Source: Bartonella doshiae NCTC 12862 = ATCC 700133
GTDB lineage: Bacteria > Pseudomonadota > Alphaproteobacteria > Rhizobiales > Rhizobiaceae
Direction of reading: 5' to 3'
DNA: 64,000 nt
NCBI RefSeq assembly: GCF_000278155.1
Contig: NZ_JH725094.1
Location: 125,025 to 189,024 of the forward strand
Shown: positions 49,391 to 59,634 of the stretch, in pieces
Layout of the letters: the number at the start of each line of letters is the position of its first letter
How positions within the stretch are numbered: position 1 is the stretch's first letter
Notes under the pieces: model-generated
Database searches by the model: none
Told to the model about the DNA's origin: nothing
The model's input: the letters and a program-made list of their open reading frames with translations, nothing else
Program-made: the position numbers and the translations under genes

Positions 49391-50026
49391 ATGAAACAAC
49401 AACACTGTAGTCAAATTATCAAACTTGAAAAGCAGATTTCTTCCTGTCGTGTTTGTATCCAACAACCGTGTTACCTTCCTCCACTCGCTCACGAACCAAG
49501 ACCTGTAGTTTATTTATCCAATACGGCTTCAATTGCAATTGCAGGACAAGCACCAGGATTACGTGTACATGAAAGCTCTATACCTTTTAATGATCGTTCT
49601 GGAGAAAGATTACGCAATTGGCTCGATGTAACCAGCGATGAATTTTACAATAAATCTCTCTTTGCTATTGTCCCAATGGGATTTTGTTTTCCAGGATATG
49701 ATCAAAACAAAGCTGATTTACCCCCACGACGTGAATGTCGAGAAATATGGCATGAAAAGGTATTCCAGGCCATGCCACAAATAAAACTTGTCTTAGCTAT
49801 TGGAAGTTATGCGCAAAAATGGCATATTGCAGGGCTAAAACATAAAACCGTTTCTGCAACCGTTAGTGATTGGAAAAATATTCTTTCTATACGTCAACCT
49901 CGAGGCTATAATGTCATGCCTTTACCCCATCCATCATGGCGCAATACGTTGTGGTTACAAAAAAATCCATGGTTTAAAGATGAGCTTATTGTATACCTTC
50001 GCAGTTTAATACGTAAGCTGTTATGA
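49391..50026 (+). CDS. Uracil-DNA glycosylase family protein
   Basis: 211 residues with CRVCIQQPC near the N-terminus, which could contribute Fe-S ligands as in family 4 glycosylases, and the core motif IAGQAPGLRVHESSIPFNDRSGERLRNWL (about 50-80), then the C-terminal PHPSWRNTLWLQKNPWF region with the conserved HPS. Would remove uracil from DNA; which subfamily is not certain. It follows the nuclease gene in the same direction. Confidence 0.85.
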   Translation: MKQQHCSQIIKLEKQISSCRVCIQQPCYLPPLAHEPRPVVYLSNTASIAIAGQAPGLRVHESSIPFNDRSGERLRNWLDVTSDEFYNKSLFAIVPMGFCFPGYDQNKADLPPRRECREIWHEKVFQAMPQIKLVLAIGSYAQKWHIAGLKHKTVSATVSDWKNILSIRQPRGYNVMPLPHPSWRNTLWLQKNPWFKDELIVYLRSLIRKLL

Positions 50027-50052
50027 ACTGAACTATTTTGAGAAAGAAAAAT

Positions 50053-50544
50053 ATGGATCGTCTTGATCGAAAAATTTTGTATCTTTTGCAAGAAAATGCA
50101 ACACTTTCTGTTGCTGATATTGCTAAAAGAGTTGGACTTTCTACAACTCCTTGTTGGAGAAGGATTCAAAAACTTGAGGAAGATGGTGTTATTCAACGTC
50201 GTGTTGCTGTGCTTTCTCCAGAAAAAGTAAATGCCCATGTTACTGTTTTTGTGTCGATTCGTACAAGCACACATAGCCATGAGTGGTTTAAGCGTTTTTC
50301 AAAAATTGTTCAGGAATTTCGCGAAGTGATTGAATTTTATCGAATGAGTGGAGATATCGACTATTTATTGCGTGTTGTTGTTCCCAATATTGAAGCTTAC
50401 GATCTTTTTTATAAAAAATTGATTGCAAAAATTGATATCCGTGATGTCTCATCTTCTTTCGCAATGGAACAAATTAAATACACAACAGAACTCCCACTCA
50501 ACTATATAAAGTTGCACGAAAAGGCGAATGAACAAAATTCTTAA
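50053..50544 (+). CDS. Lrp/AsnC-family transcriptional regulator
   Basis: 163 residues. An N-terminal HTH, LDRKILYLLQENATLSVADIAKRVGLSTTPCWRRIQKLEEDGVIQRRVAVL, is followed by a ligand-binding RAM domain. This family senses amino acids. The ATG at 50053 with GAGAAAG upstream is preferred over a TTG at 50038. Its targets are unknown; the liv operon is about 17 kb away. Confidence 0.92.
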   Translation: MDRLDRKILYLLQENATLSVADIAKRVGLSTTPCWRRIQKLEEDGVIQRRVAVLSPEKVNAHVTVFVSIRTSTHSHEWFKRFSKIVQEFREVIEFYRMSGDIDYLLRVVVPNIEAYDLFYKKLIAKIDIRDVSSSFAMEQIKYTTELPLNYIKLHEKANEQNS

Positions 50545-50605
50545 GACTTTTTTTGATCTGTATATAATCAGATTCTCACCTTTTATATATTCAAGGGTTC
50601 CTTAT

Positions 50606-51595
50606 TTATTCGCTAATCGTCATTTGCGCATGCGTTAAAACAGCAGCCTTAACAACACCGGCCGCAATTCCTGCCCCCACTCCTTCACCAAGATGCATTC
50701 CTAAATTTAAAAGCGGTTCTTTCCCAATTTTTTCTAAAAGTTTATGATGTTCTGGCTCAGAAGAAACATGCCCAACAAGAGTATGATCAAGTGCTCTTGG
50801 ATGCATATTGTAAAGGACCGCAGCCGCTGCTGTTGCGACAAAGCCATCTAAAATAACTGGAATTTTTTCCATCCTTGCCGCCAAAATGGCACCAACCATA
50901 GCAGCAATTTCACGTCCTCCTAAGCGACGCATTATTTCAAAAGGATCATTAAAATGATTCTTATGCAAAGAAATCGCTGCTTTGATTGCAGCTATTTTAC
51001 GTTGATAAAACTCAACTTCAGATCCCATACCTTTACTTGTCCATTCCTCAACTTCTCCACCAAATAAGGCGACACATAAAGCCGAGGCTATCGTTGTATT
51101 TCCGATCCCTATTTCACCTATACACAAGAGGTCTGTTCCACCAGCAATGGATTCCATTCCAAATGCCATTGTAGCAGCTGCACTGCGTTCATCCATTGCT
51201 GCGTCTTTGGTAATATTCACTGTTGGATATTCCAAAGCTAAATCAAATATTTTCAATCCAAGATCATAAGCTATACAAATTTGATTGATCGCGGCTCCAC
51301 CTGTTGAAAAACTTTCTACCATTTTCTGAGTCATAGATTGTGGAAATGACGTAATATTTTCTTCTATAATACCATGATTTCCAGAAAAAATAGCAACCAA
51401 TGGGCGTATTACGGTAGGCTTTTCTATACCTCTCCATCCTGCATACCAAACAGCAAGATCTCCAAACTTTCCTAGCGCGCCTTGCATTGTCATTAAATTT
51501 GCTTGTCGTTTTTTTGCCAACACTATAGAGAATTCATCAGCAAGAGGTAAGTTTGTGAGTAAAGCACGAAAATCATCAAATGGACTAACAGTCAT
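50606..51595 (-). CDS. cobT: Nicotinate-nucleotide-dimethylbenzimidazole phosphoribosyltransferase
   Basis: 329 residues. Forms alpha-ribazole phosphate for the lower ligand of cobalamin. Segments: LAVWYAGWRG, IFSGNHGIIEENITSFPQSMTQKMVESFSTGGAAINQI, LCIGEIGIGNTTIASALCVAL, GREIAAMVGAILAA, MHLGEGVGAGIAAGVVKAAV. Start ATG at 51595 has AGG about seven bases upstream. No other cobalamin gene lies in the window, so it may serve salvage or be a leftover. Confidence 0.93.
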   Translation of the reverse strand: MTVSPFDDFRALLTNLPLADEFSIVLAKKRQANLMTMQGALGKFGDLAVWYAGWRGIEKPTVIRPLVAIFSGNHGIIEENITSFPQSMTQKMVESFSTGGAAINQICIAYDLGLKIFDLALEYPTVNITKDAAMDERSAAATMAFGMESIAGGTDLLCIGEIGIGNTTIASALCVALFGGEVEEWTSKGMGSEVEFYQRKIAAIKAAISLHKNHFNDPFEIMRRLGGREIAAMVGAILAARMEKIPVILDGFVATAAAAVLYNMHPRALDHTLVGHVSSEPEHHKLLEKIGKEPLLNLGMHLGEGVGAGIAAGVVKAAVLTHAQMTISE

Positions 51596-51990
51596 GAAGA
51601 TACCTTTTAAAATCGACAATGTGTAATAAGAATCTTGTCATATAAATAGGATATGAATAATTTGTTGGTTTTTTAAAGCAGCGTTTAAAAGACGTTAAAT
51701 ATTATGAACAAAATTATTCCGTGCCTAACACTTTATAAACCAGTATCTTTTCACTGATTAGCAATATTGCAACTATTTTAATTTATCTCTATATAAAGGC
51801 CTTCCCCAACTTCCATACCAAACAAACATTGATAAACATATTATTGAATTTATGTAATTTGCATCCTTTTTACGATAAAAATGATCGCTTTTTGAAATTT
51901 ACAAATCTGAATTATTTTAAAATCTTTATGAAAGCAAAGCTATTTTGAGAAATCTAAACTTTAATGTCTTTTGATCTAACAGGATTGTTC
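51596..51990. other. Intergenic region between cobT and dusA
   Basis: About 400 bases, AT-rich, without a supported gene. In relatives cobS may occupy this kind of position; no cobS remnant could be recognised by eye. Confidence 0.45.
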
Positions 51991-52971
51991 TTAAATTAGA
52001 GCAGAAAAAGCTTCCTTCAAAACGTGCACGTCAGCATTTTTCCTCATCGCATCATCTGATAATATCTGCCGCCATCGGCGTGCTCCATCTCGCCCATGAA
52101 ACAAACCAATCATATGGCGTGTTACATGAGAAAGGCGCCCACCTGATGCAATATGTTGAGCAGCATAATCACACATGATCTCAATAAGGTCACAATCACT
52201 CAGATCATTGTGTAGCTCACCATATATTTCAGAATCAATACGCTTTAATAAAATTGGATTATGATAAATTTCTCGACCAACCATAGCAGCATTACACAAG
52301 GTTAAATGCTCTTTAATCTCATCAATCGATTTAATTCCACCATTTATTCCAATGAATTTATGTGGATATTTTTGCTTTAATTTATAAACTCTTTCATAAT
52401 TAAGTGGAGGAATATCACGATTTTCTTTTGGGCTTAATCCTTGTAACCACGCTTTGCGCGCATGCACCCAGAGTGCGTCACATCCGGCATTCCAAACTTG
52501 ATCAGCTAAAAAATCTAAAGCTAATTCTTCATCTTGTTCATCTACACCAATGCGACATTTAACCGTCACAGATAAAGTAACGACTTTTTTTATTTCTTCC
52601 ACAGCACTTGCCACAATATTGGGTTGCAACATCAAACAAGCACCAAATACGCCTGCTTGAACACGATCTGATGGGCAACCAACATTAATATTTATCTCAT
52701 TATAACCAAAATCTTCTGCAATTCTTGCCGCCTCAGCGAGCTTCTTAGGATCAGATCCTCCTAGTTGCAACGCAATTGGATGCTCTGTATGATTTAAAGC
52801 CAAAAGTTGTTCGCGATCACCATGGATGACAGCATCTGCTACGACCATTTCAGTATAAAGCAGCGCTTTCTTTGTTAAAAGACGATAAAAAAATCTACAA
52901 TGTCGATCTGTCCAGCCCAACATTGGTGCTACAGCAAATTTTACTAATGATGGAGAATTATAAAATATCAT
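51991..52971 (-). CDS. dusA: tRNA-dihydrouridine synthase
   Basis: 326 residues. Reduces uridines of the tRNA D-loop using FMN. Motifs: FAVAPMLGWTDRHCRFFYRLL, VALQLGGSDPKKLAEAARIAEDFGYNEININVGCPSDRVQAGVFGACLM with the catalytic Cys, TVKCRIGVDEQD, WVHARKAWLQGLSPKENRDIPPLNYE and GINGGIKS, plus VGREIYHNP. The subgroup is DusA-like (the RKAWLQGLSPKENR segment). ATG at 52971 with AAGG five bases upstream is chosen. Confidence 0.92.
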   Translation of the reverse strand: MIFYNSPSLVKFAVAPMLGWTDRHCRFFYRLLTKKALLYTEMVVADAVIHGDREQLLALNHTEHPIALQLGGSDPKKLAEAARIAEDFGYNEININVGCPSDRVQAGVFGACLMLQPNIVASAVEEIKKVVTLSVTVKCRIGVDEQDEELALDFLADQVWNAGCDALWVHARKAWLQGLSPKENRDIPPLNYERVYKLKQKYPHKFIGINGGIKSIDEIKEHLTLCNAAMVGREIYHNPILLKRIDSEIYGELHNDLSDCDLIEIMCDYAAQHIASGGRLSHVTRHMIGLFHGRDGARRWRQILSDDAMRKNADVHVLKEAFSALI

Positions 52972-53350
52972 AGGAACCTTGCTTTCGCATCTCTTTATAT
53001 ACAAAAGTATACATAGAAAACCTTGCATTTTTCTATTTCGCATAAAAATTTTATCTTCTTTATATTATCAATTAAAATATGCACTCTCTCCAATTTACCT
53101 TCTCAATCTATTCATTTTTTTCAAAACTACTCAAAAAGAACCGCTTAAGCAGAAAAAAATAGACAACCCTTCATGATAAAATTTTTAGATATATGATTAG
53201 GCAACTGGCTCTATAGGATATAAAATTGCAAATAAACAATTTATTTGAATGATGCATTCTTCATTCATACCATTTTTAAATGCCATACCAACATTATTGA
53301 TATCCGACACTTAAGCCATTTATACTCTTAATAAACAAGAAACCAAAGCA
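52972..53350. other. Intergenic region between dusA and glpD
   Basis: About 380 AT-rich bases without supported genes. It holds the dusA promoter and the end of glpD. No hairpin of note. Confidence 0.45.
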
Positions 53351-54862
53351 TTAACTTTGTTCGCTCGATTTTTTGCTTTGCATATAAGCAGCAAGAGCAT
53401 CAACCTCTTTCTTACTAAAAAAAAGACCAAGTTTTGAACGACGCCATAACACATCTTCCCATGTTTTAGCCCATTCTTTTTCCATCAACCATTTTACTTC
53501 TGCTTCATAAAGTCCGTATCCAAAATACTTCCCTTTATTCTCCTGACCATTTGCAAATATCATAAATGCTTCAGATCCATAAGATCGTGCCAATCGGCGA
53601 TGTGTGAAAACATCTACATCAGGAATTAAAAGAGCAATCTTCTTTTCGATTATATCCAACCTATTATATGGAAAATCTCCTCCAGGAAGTATTGAATTAG
53701 CTGTCCACGGAGCTCCCTTTATACCAAGCGCTTTTTCAATAAATTTCATTGCATCTTCAGCCAACTTTCGATAAGTTGTAATTTTCCCACCATAAAGATT
53801 AAGAATCCGTGGTGCCCCTTCTGTCCCTATTTCTTTTAAGACGTAATCACGTGTAATTTCTTGTGCTTTTGAAACCCCATCATCGTAGAGTGGGCGCACA
53901 CCAGAGTAAGACCAAACAATATTTTCACGCAATACTGGTTGTATGAAATACTCACTTGCTGCTGTGCAAATATAATCAATCTCGGCATCTGTAATATGAA
54001 CATCAGCAGGATCACCCTGATAGTCACAATCTGTTGTTCCAAGCAATGTAAAATTTTCTTGATATGGAATGGAAAAGATAATACGCCCATCACCGTTTTG
54101 GAAAACGTAGGCACGATCATGAGCATAAAGCTTAGGAACTACAATATGTGAACCTCTGACAAGTCGTACGGGGGAATGTTCTTTACAGTCTAATACATTT
54201 GTCAAAATATGATTAATCCAAGGGCCTGTCATATTTACAACATAAGAAGCCGTGATGCAATATTCTTTACCGTTTAATTTATCTCTAAGAATCATACGCC
54301 ATTTTTTTTCTTCCATTTTTAAAGACAAAACTTCTGTTCGTACTTTTATATCAGCGCCCCATTTTTTTGCATCGCGTGCATTGGCAATAACCAAACGTGC
54401 ATCATCTACTCTTGCATCAGAATATTCAAAGCCTTTACAATATTCTTCTTTAAGTGTAGACTTGAATTTTTTTGAAAAACTAATTGCACTGCTGCGCCAT
54501 AGTTTCTGATTCCATCCACCAAGATAATCATAAATGAAAAGTCCAAGACGCAACATCCAAGCAGGACGCAATTTTTTATGATAAGGGAGAATAAAACGCA
54601 AAGGACGCACGATATGTGGGGCCATTCGCCAAATGATTTCACGCTCTTTTAATGCCTCACGAACAAGCCTGAACTCATAATGTTCAAGATAACGAAGACC
54701 TCCATGAATAAGTTTCGTTGATGCACTTGATGTCCCTGATGCAAGATCATTCATTTCAGCCAATCCCACTTTGAACCCACGTCCAGCTGCATCTCTTGCC
54801 AATCCACATCCGTTTATCCCCCCACCAATGATAAACAGATCATAATGTGTTGTAATTTTCAT
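53351..54862 (-). CDS. glpD: Aerobic glycerol-3-phosphate dehydrogenase
   Basis: 503-residue membrane-associated FAD enzyme that oxidises glycerol 3-phosphate and passes electrons to quinone. N-terminal FAD motif LFIIGGGINGCGLARDAAGRG, the conserved GTSSASTKLIHGGLRYLEHYEFRLVREALKER, RLVRGSHIVVP, LGTTDCDYQGDPADVHITDAEIDYI and GGKITTYRKLAEDA. The start is ATG at 54862 with GTGGAA upstream. Divergent from the DsbA-like gene, with a long palindrome between them. Confidence 0.95.
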   Translation of the reverse strand: MKITTHYDLFIIGGGINGCGLARDAAGRGFKVGLAEMNDLASGTSSASTKLIHGGLRYLEHYEFRLVREALKEREIIWRMAPHIVRPLRFILPYHKKLRPAWMLRLGLFIYDYLGGWNQKLWRSSAISFSKKFKSTLKEEYCKGFEYSDARVDDARLVIANARDAKKWGADIKVRTEVLSLKMEEKKWRMILRDKLNGKEYCITASYVVNMTGPWINHILTNVLDCKEHSPVRLVRGSHIVVPKLYAHDRAYVFQNGDGRIIFSIPYQENFTLLGTTDCDYQGDPADVHITDAEIDYICTAASEYFIQPVLRENIVWSYSGVRPLYDDGVSKAQEITRDYVLKEIGTEGAPRILNLYGGKITTYRKLAEDAMKFIEKALGIKGAPWTANSILPGGDFPYNRLDIIEKKIALLIPDVDVFTHRRLARSYGSEAFMIFANGQENKGKYFGYGLYEAEVKWLMEKEWAKTWEDVLWRRSKLGLFFSKKEVDALAAYMQSKKSSEQS

Positions 54863-54983
54863 AATTCCACTTTTCATCATTTAATTTACTTTGTTTCATT
54901 ATGTTCAATAAAGCAACAAACAAAAATCAAAACCAATGACTCAATCGAGTTGTTCACATGCTTTTTCTATAGTAAATATGCGT

Positions 54984-55018
54984 AATAATATTTTATGATA
55001 TCATCATAAAATATTATT
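54984..55018. promoter_or_regulatory. 16-bp perfect palindrome between divergent glpD and DsbA-like gene
   Basis: AATAATATTTTATGAT and ATCATAAAATATTATT are perfect inverted copies around ATC. Centre is about 140 bases from the glpD ATG and 125 from the other gene. No T-run follows on either side, so a protein-binding operator is more likely than a terminator. Confidence 0.55.
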
Positions 55019-55125
55019 TGATAAAAAAGAGAGATTTACGCTAAAGTTAAATATTTTATTGTACAAAAGCAATGTTTTCCATATTTTTCAATTAAGATCA
55101 TAATAGACAATATGAAGGTATATAG

Positions 55126-55995
55126 ATGACGCATCAACTCAAATACTCAAAAACAACATTTATTGCAAAATTCTTAGCAACAGCTGTGTTGAGTGTATTA
55201 GTCTGCTCACCTTTAACAAGTGCAAAATCAAATGAAAAAACACTTGATTATTTAAACTCAGAAAAACTTAAAGTACAACTTCTGAAAGATCCTGCTTTCT
55301 TATATAAACTCAGAAAAAAGATAGCACCACGTATCAATGAGCAAGATATTCAAAAAATAGTGAAAAACTATTTACTTACTAATCCAGAAATTATGATTCA
55401 AATGCATCATGCTCTTCAAGAAAAGATGGAAAAGCAAAATAAGCAACAAGTTAATATACAAGCTTCACTCATCAATTCATTTAAAAAGGAAATTTTTCAA
55501 TCTCCTCATGATGCTATTTTAGGAAATCCAAATGGCAAAATAGTGCTTGTTGATTTTTTTGATTACAATTGTAAATATTGTAAAATTTCTTATCCATACC
55601 TAGAAAACTTGACGAAAAAATACCCAGATCTACGAATTATTATTAAAGACTTACCAATTTTGGGCTCAGATTCTATGGCAACACATACCGTTGCCTACGC
55701 TTTTAGAAAACAGTTTCCAGAGAAATATTCTCAATTTTATAAAGCGCTTTTAACTGATCAGAATCGTGCAAATGAAGCTAAAGCTATAAAAGTAGCGGTT
55801 TCATTAGGGGCAGATGAAAAAAAATTACGCAATACAATAAAAAATCTTAACTTGCACAATATCTTTGAACAAAATATTCAAATCGCCTCTATGCTTAATA
55901 TTACAGGAACCCCTGCCTATATCATTGGTGATAAGGTACTCATCGGTGCCGTAAGCCAAAATGTTCTAAAAGAAGCCATAGAAAATATGCAATGA
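55126..55995 (+). CDS. DsbA-family thiol:disulphide oxidoreductase
   Basis: 289 residues with a signal peptide (about 1-33) and an N-terminal helical extension (SEKLKVQLLKDP to MHHALQEKME) of the ScsC/BdbD type. The thioredoxin-fold active site is CKYC in DFFDYNCKYCKISYPYLENL near 153, and the cis-Pro loop reads NITGTPAYIIGD near 263. Introduces or shuffles disulphide bonds in exported proteins. AAGG seven bases before the ATG. Confidence 0.9.
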   Translation: MTHQLKYSKTTFIAKFLATAVLSVLVCSPLTSAKSNEKTLDYLNSEKLKVQLLKDPAFLYKLRKKIAPRINEQDIQKIVKNYLLTNPEIMIQMHHALQEKMEKQNKQQVNIQASLINSFKKEIFQSPHDAILGNPNGKIVLVDFFDYNCKYCKISYPYLENLTKKYPDLRIIIKDLPILGSDSMATHTVAYAFRKQFPEKYSQFYKALLTDQNRANEAKAIKVAVSLGADEKKLRNTIKNLNLHNIFEQNIQIASMLNITGTPAYIIGDKVLIGAVSQNVLKEAIENMQ

Positions 55996-56221
55996 ATATC
56001 TTCTTTACTCTTCGAATTTATGGAATAATACCGTAAATTAGATGATTTTATGCTTTCTCTTTTTGTACAACAGGCTTATAAGTGCGATTTTGCGTAGCAA
56101 ATATTACTTCAAAAATGCAAAGTAGAATCTTCAAAAAAGGTCATCCGTAGTCTAGAGATACCCAGTCATAAGAATTCAATCATGTATGGCGATCTTCACT
56201 GATCAAGGAGTTAGAAATAAA

Positions 56222-56713
56222 ATGGCAACAAAAAAAATGGACGCGGCAAAACATACCGCAATTAATACGAAAGTTATCCGCGACCTAGCTGAGATTTTGA
56301 ATGATACAAATTTAACAAATATTGAGGTTGAGCAGGGTGGACTTCGTATTTGTGTATCGCGTCAAAATATCTCAGCTACTCCTGAACATACAATCTATGC
56401 TCCTATTTCCTCTCTTCCTGTTACCGCAACGTCTTCCTCAACTCAAACCACTGAATCCCCTATACAAGAAGACAAATCAAAGAACGCAATAACATCTCCA
56501 ATGGTTGGTACAGCATATCTTGCTCCTTCACCAGGTGCACAACCTTTTGTAGAAATAGGGCAAAATGTTTCTGAAGGACAAACGTTACTCATCATTGAAG
56601 CAATGAAAACAATGAATCAAATTTCATCACCATGTTCGGGTACAGTAACTGCTGTTTTCGTTAAAGATGCTCAACCAGTTGAGTTTGGTGAACCACTTAT
56701 TGTTGTTGAATAA
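56222..56713 (+). CDS. accB: Acetyl-CoA carboxylase biotin carboxyl carrier protein
   Basis: 163 residues. Carries biotin between AccC and the transferase in fatty acid synthesis. The biotinyl Lys is in [15 protein letters not shown] near residue 130, preceded by a Pro/Ser/Thr-rich linker and the first strands [25 protein letters not shown]. The longer frame starts 12 codons upstream without a ribosome binding site; the ATG at 56222 follows AAGGAG. accC begins 13 bases later. Confidence 0.93.
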   Translation: MATKKMDAAKHTAINTKVIRDLAEILNDTNLTNIEVEQGGLRICVSRQNISATPEHTIYAPISSLPVTATSSSTQTTESPIQEDKSKNAITSPMVGTAYLAPSPGAQPFVEIGQNVSEGQTLLIIEAMKTMNQISSPCSGTVTAVFVKDAQPVEFGEPLIVVE

Positions 56714-56726
56714 AGCGAGGGCAGCT

Positions 56727-58085
56727 ATGATTCGAAAAATCCTCATTGCTAATCGAGGAGAGATTGCTCTTCGTGTTTTGCGAGCATGTAAAGAACTTGG
56801 AATAAAAACTGTAGCAGTCCATTCAACTGCAGATGCTGATGCAATGCATGTTCGTCTTGCTGATGAAAGTGTTTGTATTGGCCCTCCCCCTGCTCGCGAT
56901 TCTTATTTGAGTATTCAGCAAATTATTGCTGCATGTGAAATCACAGGGGCTGATGCTGTTCATCCAGGATATGGCTTTCTATCTGAAAATGCGAAATTTG
57001 CGGATGTCTTAGAAGCCCATGATATTACATTCATTGGTCCAACAGCTGCACATATTCGAATTATGGGGGATAAAATCGAAGCAAAAAGAACTGCTAAAAA
57101 ACTTGGAATTCCTATAGTACCAGGTTCAGACGGAGCAATCATGGAAGAAACTGAAGCTCTACGTATTGCTCGTGAAATTGGTTATCCCGTTATTATTAAA
57201 GCTTCTGCAGGCGGTGGTGGACGCGGTATGAAAGTTGTTCGTTCTGAACAAGAATTTGCTATAGCTCTTGAAACAACTCGTTCAGAAGCGAAAGCAGCGT
57301 TCGGTAATGATGCAGTTTATATTGAAAAATATCTAGAAAAACCACGTCATATTGAAATTCAAGTTATAGGTGATGGAACGGGAAAAGCTGTCTATTTAGG
57401 AGAACGTGATTGTTCACTCCAACGACGTCATCAAAAAGTATGGGAAGAAGCTCTCTCACCTGCTCTTAACGAAATTGAACGAAAACAAATTGGTGATATT
57501 GTTGCAAATGCATGTGCTAAACTTGGATATCGTGGAGCAGGTACTATTGAGTTTCTTTATGAAAATGGCGAATTCTACTTTATTGAAATGAATACACGTT
57601 TACAAGTTGAACATACTGTAACAGAAGCAATTACAGGTATAGATTTGGTCCATGAACAAATTCATATTGCATCAGGTCAAGGACTATCAATTACACAGAA
57701 TGATATCTGCTTCTGTGGTCATGCTATTGAATGTCGTATTAATGCAGAAGATCCCATTAACTTTACACCATCACCAGGTACCATTACACATTTCCATACA
57801 CCTGGAGGCTTAGGAATTCGTGTTGATTCAGGAGCTTATTCAGGTTATCGTATCCCGCCTTATTATGATAGTATGATTGGGAAACTAATTGTTCATGGAC
57901 GAACACGGTTAGAGTGCATGATGCGTTTGCGACGTGCTCTGGATGAGTTTGTTGTTGATGGAATCAAAACCACACTGCCTCTCTTTCGTGATCTTATTAA
58001 CAATCAAGATGTAGCGAATGGTGATTATAATATTCACTGGCTAGAAAAATATCTATCTGATTATTCATCTTCTCCAGATTCTTAA
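56727..58085 (+). CDS. accC: Biotin carboxylase subunit of acetyl-CoA carboxylase
   Basis: 452-residue ATP-grasp enzyme. Starts [26 protein letters not shown] and includes [72 protein letters not shown], and [30 protein letters not shown]. Forms an operon with accB; accA and accD are not in the window. Confidence 0.96.
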   Translation: MIRKILIANRGEIALRVLRACKELGIKTVAVHSTADADAMHVRLADESVCIGPPPARDSYLSIQQIIAACEITGADAVHPGYGFLSENAKFADVLEAHDITFIGPTAAHIRIMGDKIEAKRTAKKLGIPIVPGSDGAIMEETEALRIAREIGYPVIIKASAGGGGRGMKVVRSEQEFAIALETTRSEAKAAFGNDAVYIEKYLEKPRHIEIQVIGDGTGKAVYLGERDCSLQRRHQKVWEEALSPALNEIERKQIGDIVANACAKLGYRGAGTIEFLYENGEFYFIEMNTRLQVEHTVTEAITGIDLVHEQIHIASGQGLSITQNDICFCGHAIECRINAEDPINFTPSPGTITHFHTPGGLGIRVDSGAYSGYRIPPYYDSMIGKLIVHGRTRLECMMRLRRALDEFVVDGIKTTLPLFRDLINNQDVANGDYNIHWLEKYLSDYSSSPDS

Positions 58086-58286
58086 ACTAAGAATAAAGTG
58101 GTATCTCTTTTTATTAATGTTTTTATGGAGGATCGTTTGTAAAAGTAATACCGATATTGCTGCAAAAAATGAAAAATAGCTCATTACTATTATAATTTGT
58201 TATACATTTTTTTCAAAAATATGCATAAAAACTGATAATTTCCTATTTTCCTTTTTACAAGTTTGTGCTACTTCCCATTTTGTTAT

Positions 58287-58362
<76 letters not shown>

Positions 58363-58722
58363 TTTTATTTTTCCATCTTACTGCTCCACCTAGTCTATGT
58401 GATTTAGGAAATGTTCCTGTAATCATCTAATTGCGAATCGTTGCTGTTAATACAGCTAAGAATCTGTGCACATTTATATGTCGTTACATATCTATCACCA
58501 TCATCAAATATCATTTCAGTACCTTTCTCTTTTTTATGTTACTTCATCCCTTACCCATCCTAAAAGACGAGGAAATGAAGTTGGTTATTAAAAACTAAAC
58601 TTCTTTGGTAATAGGACTTTCTAAAGTAGAAACATGTGCTTTCAACAATGAATCATAGGGTGTCCGATAGTTATGAAATTCCAAAACTGTAAGAACTGCC
58701 AAAATTCTAGATCCATTATTGA

Positions 58723-58905
58723 AAACTTACGAGCCTAGTTTGGATAATCACATTAAAAAGTATTGTTAAAGATTTAGAGGATGATATCGCTAGTGGTGCT
58801 TTCACCAAAACCAGTTATACACATACAGATCCGACAATGATGCCTGCTCTAGTCAAAAAAGCAAATGATAGAGATGCAGCTATGAAGATTAAGAAGTATG
58901 TATAG
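58723..58905 (+). pseudogene. C-terminal gene fragment, unknown family
   Basis: An uninterrupted frame of about 60 codons ending in TAG, with no start codon of note. It reads ITLKSIVKDLEDDIASGAFTK, then SYTHTDPTMMPALVKKANDRDAAMKIKKYV, which looks like the end of a real protein by composition. Upstream the same frame is closed by a stop. It is probably what remains of a lost accessory gene; phage origin is possible but not shown. Confidence 0.4.
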
Positions 58906-59599
58906 ACCTTTTAAAGCTTAAAAGGAACACATCTATATTACATATACAAACTTTATTGATGCAATACGTGCTACAAAATATACAAAACCCGTGCTACTCT
59001 TATCATTGGATAGATAGAAAATTATACTAATATAACTTTTAAGATATTTTTCTTATATTACTATATAGAATGAGGGAGATTTATCACACACAATTATCTT
59101 AAATACAATATTTTATATTTTCCTTTTAATTTTATCAAAAAGCTAAACTATAATTAAATATCTAATTCTACACTAATCTCAAAGATAAGTTTTTAGATTT
59201 ATATAAAAATCAGTATAAGCAATTCTTAACTTTATTGATAGAATTTTTCCCACTTTTACACTACTTATCTACTCTCTCTACTTCCACACTTTACTTTAAA
59301 AAGCAATATAACTGCGCGAAATCCTAATACAATATCTCCAATGCAAAAGCAGCACAGCCTATACCTGAAAATCCTTTTGTCATTTAAAATAACAAAATCT
59401 AAGAAAGAACTTAGAATGACTGTAAACATCATTCTCTTAAACTTTTTATAATTATAAGATTTGCTTAAAATTCACTTTTCTTTAAATTAACTTTAAATGT
59501 AACAAAGCATCTCAAGAATAAAGAAAATATACCACCATTTTCTACTGCACTGAAAGCATTTTTAAAAACCTCATTCTTGTTTAAAATAAAATACCGTAT

Positions 59600-59621
59600 A
59601 GCCATAACATCACTTATGGCT
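59600..59621 (-). terminator. Possible terminator after the autotransporter
   Basis: A perfect 8-bp stem AGCCATAA / TTATGGCT with a six-base loop lies 14 bases after the stop of the autotransporter gene. On the minus strand it is followed by ATACGGTATTTTATTTT, a delayed T-rich tract. Confidence 0.5.
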
Positions 59622-59634
59622 TTTCAAAAATTAA

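Larger units (their letters stand above)
58363..59634. other. Decayed accessory DNA between tRNA-Thr and the autotransporter
   Basis: About 1.3 kb of AT-rich DNA. The only coding-like stretch is the fragment at 58723-58905; a minus-strand terminator candidate lies near 59600. No repeat of the tRNA 3' end was seen within the window, so a tRNA-integrated island is not proven. Confidence 0.5.
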
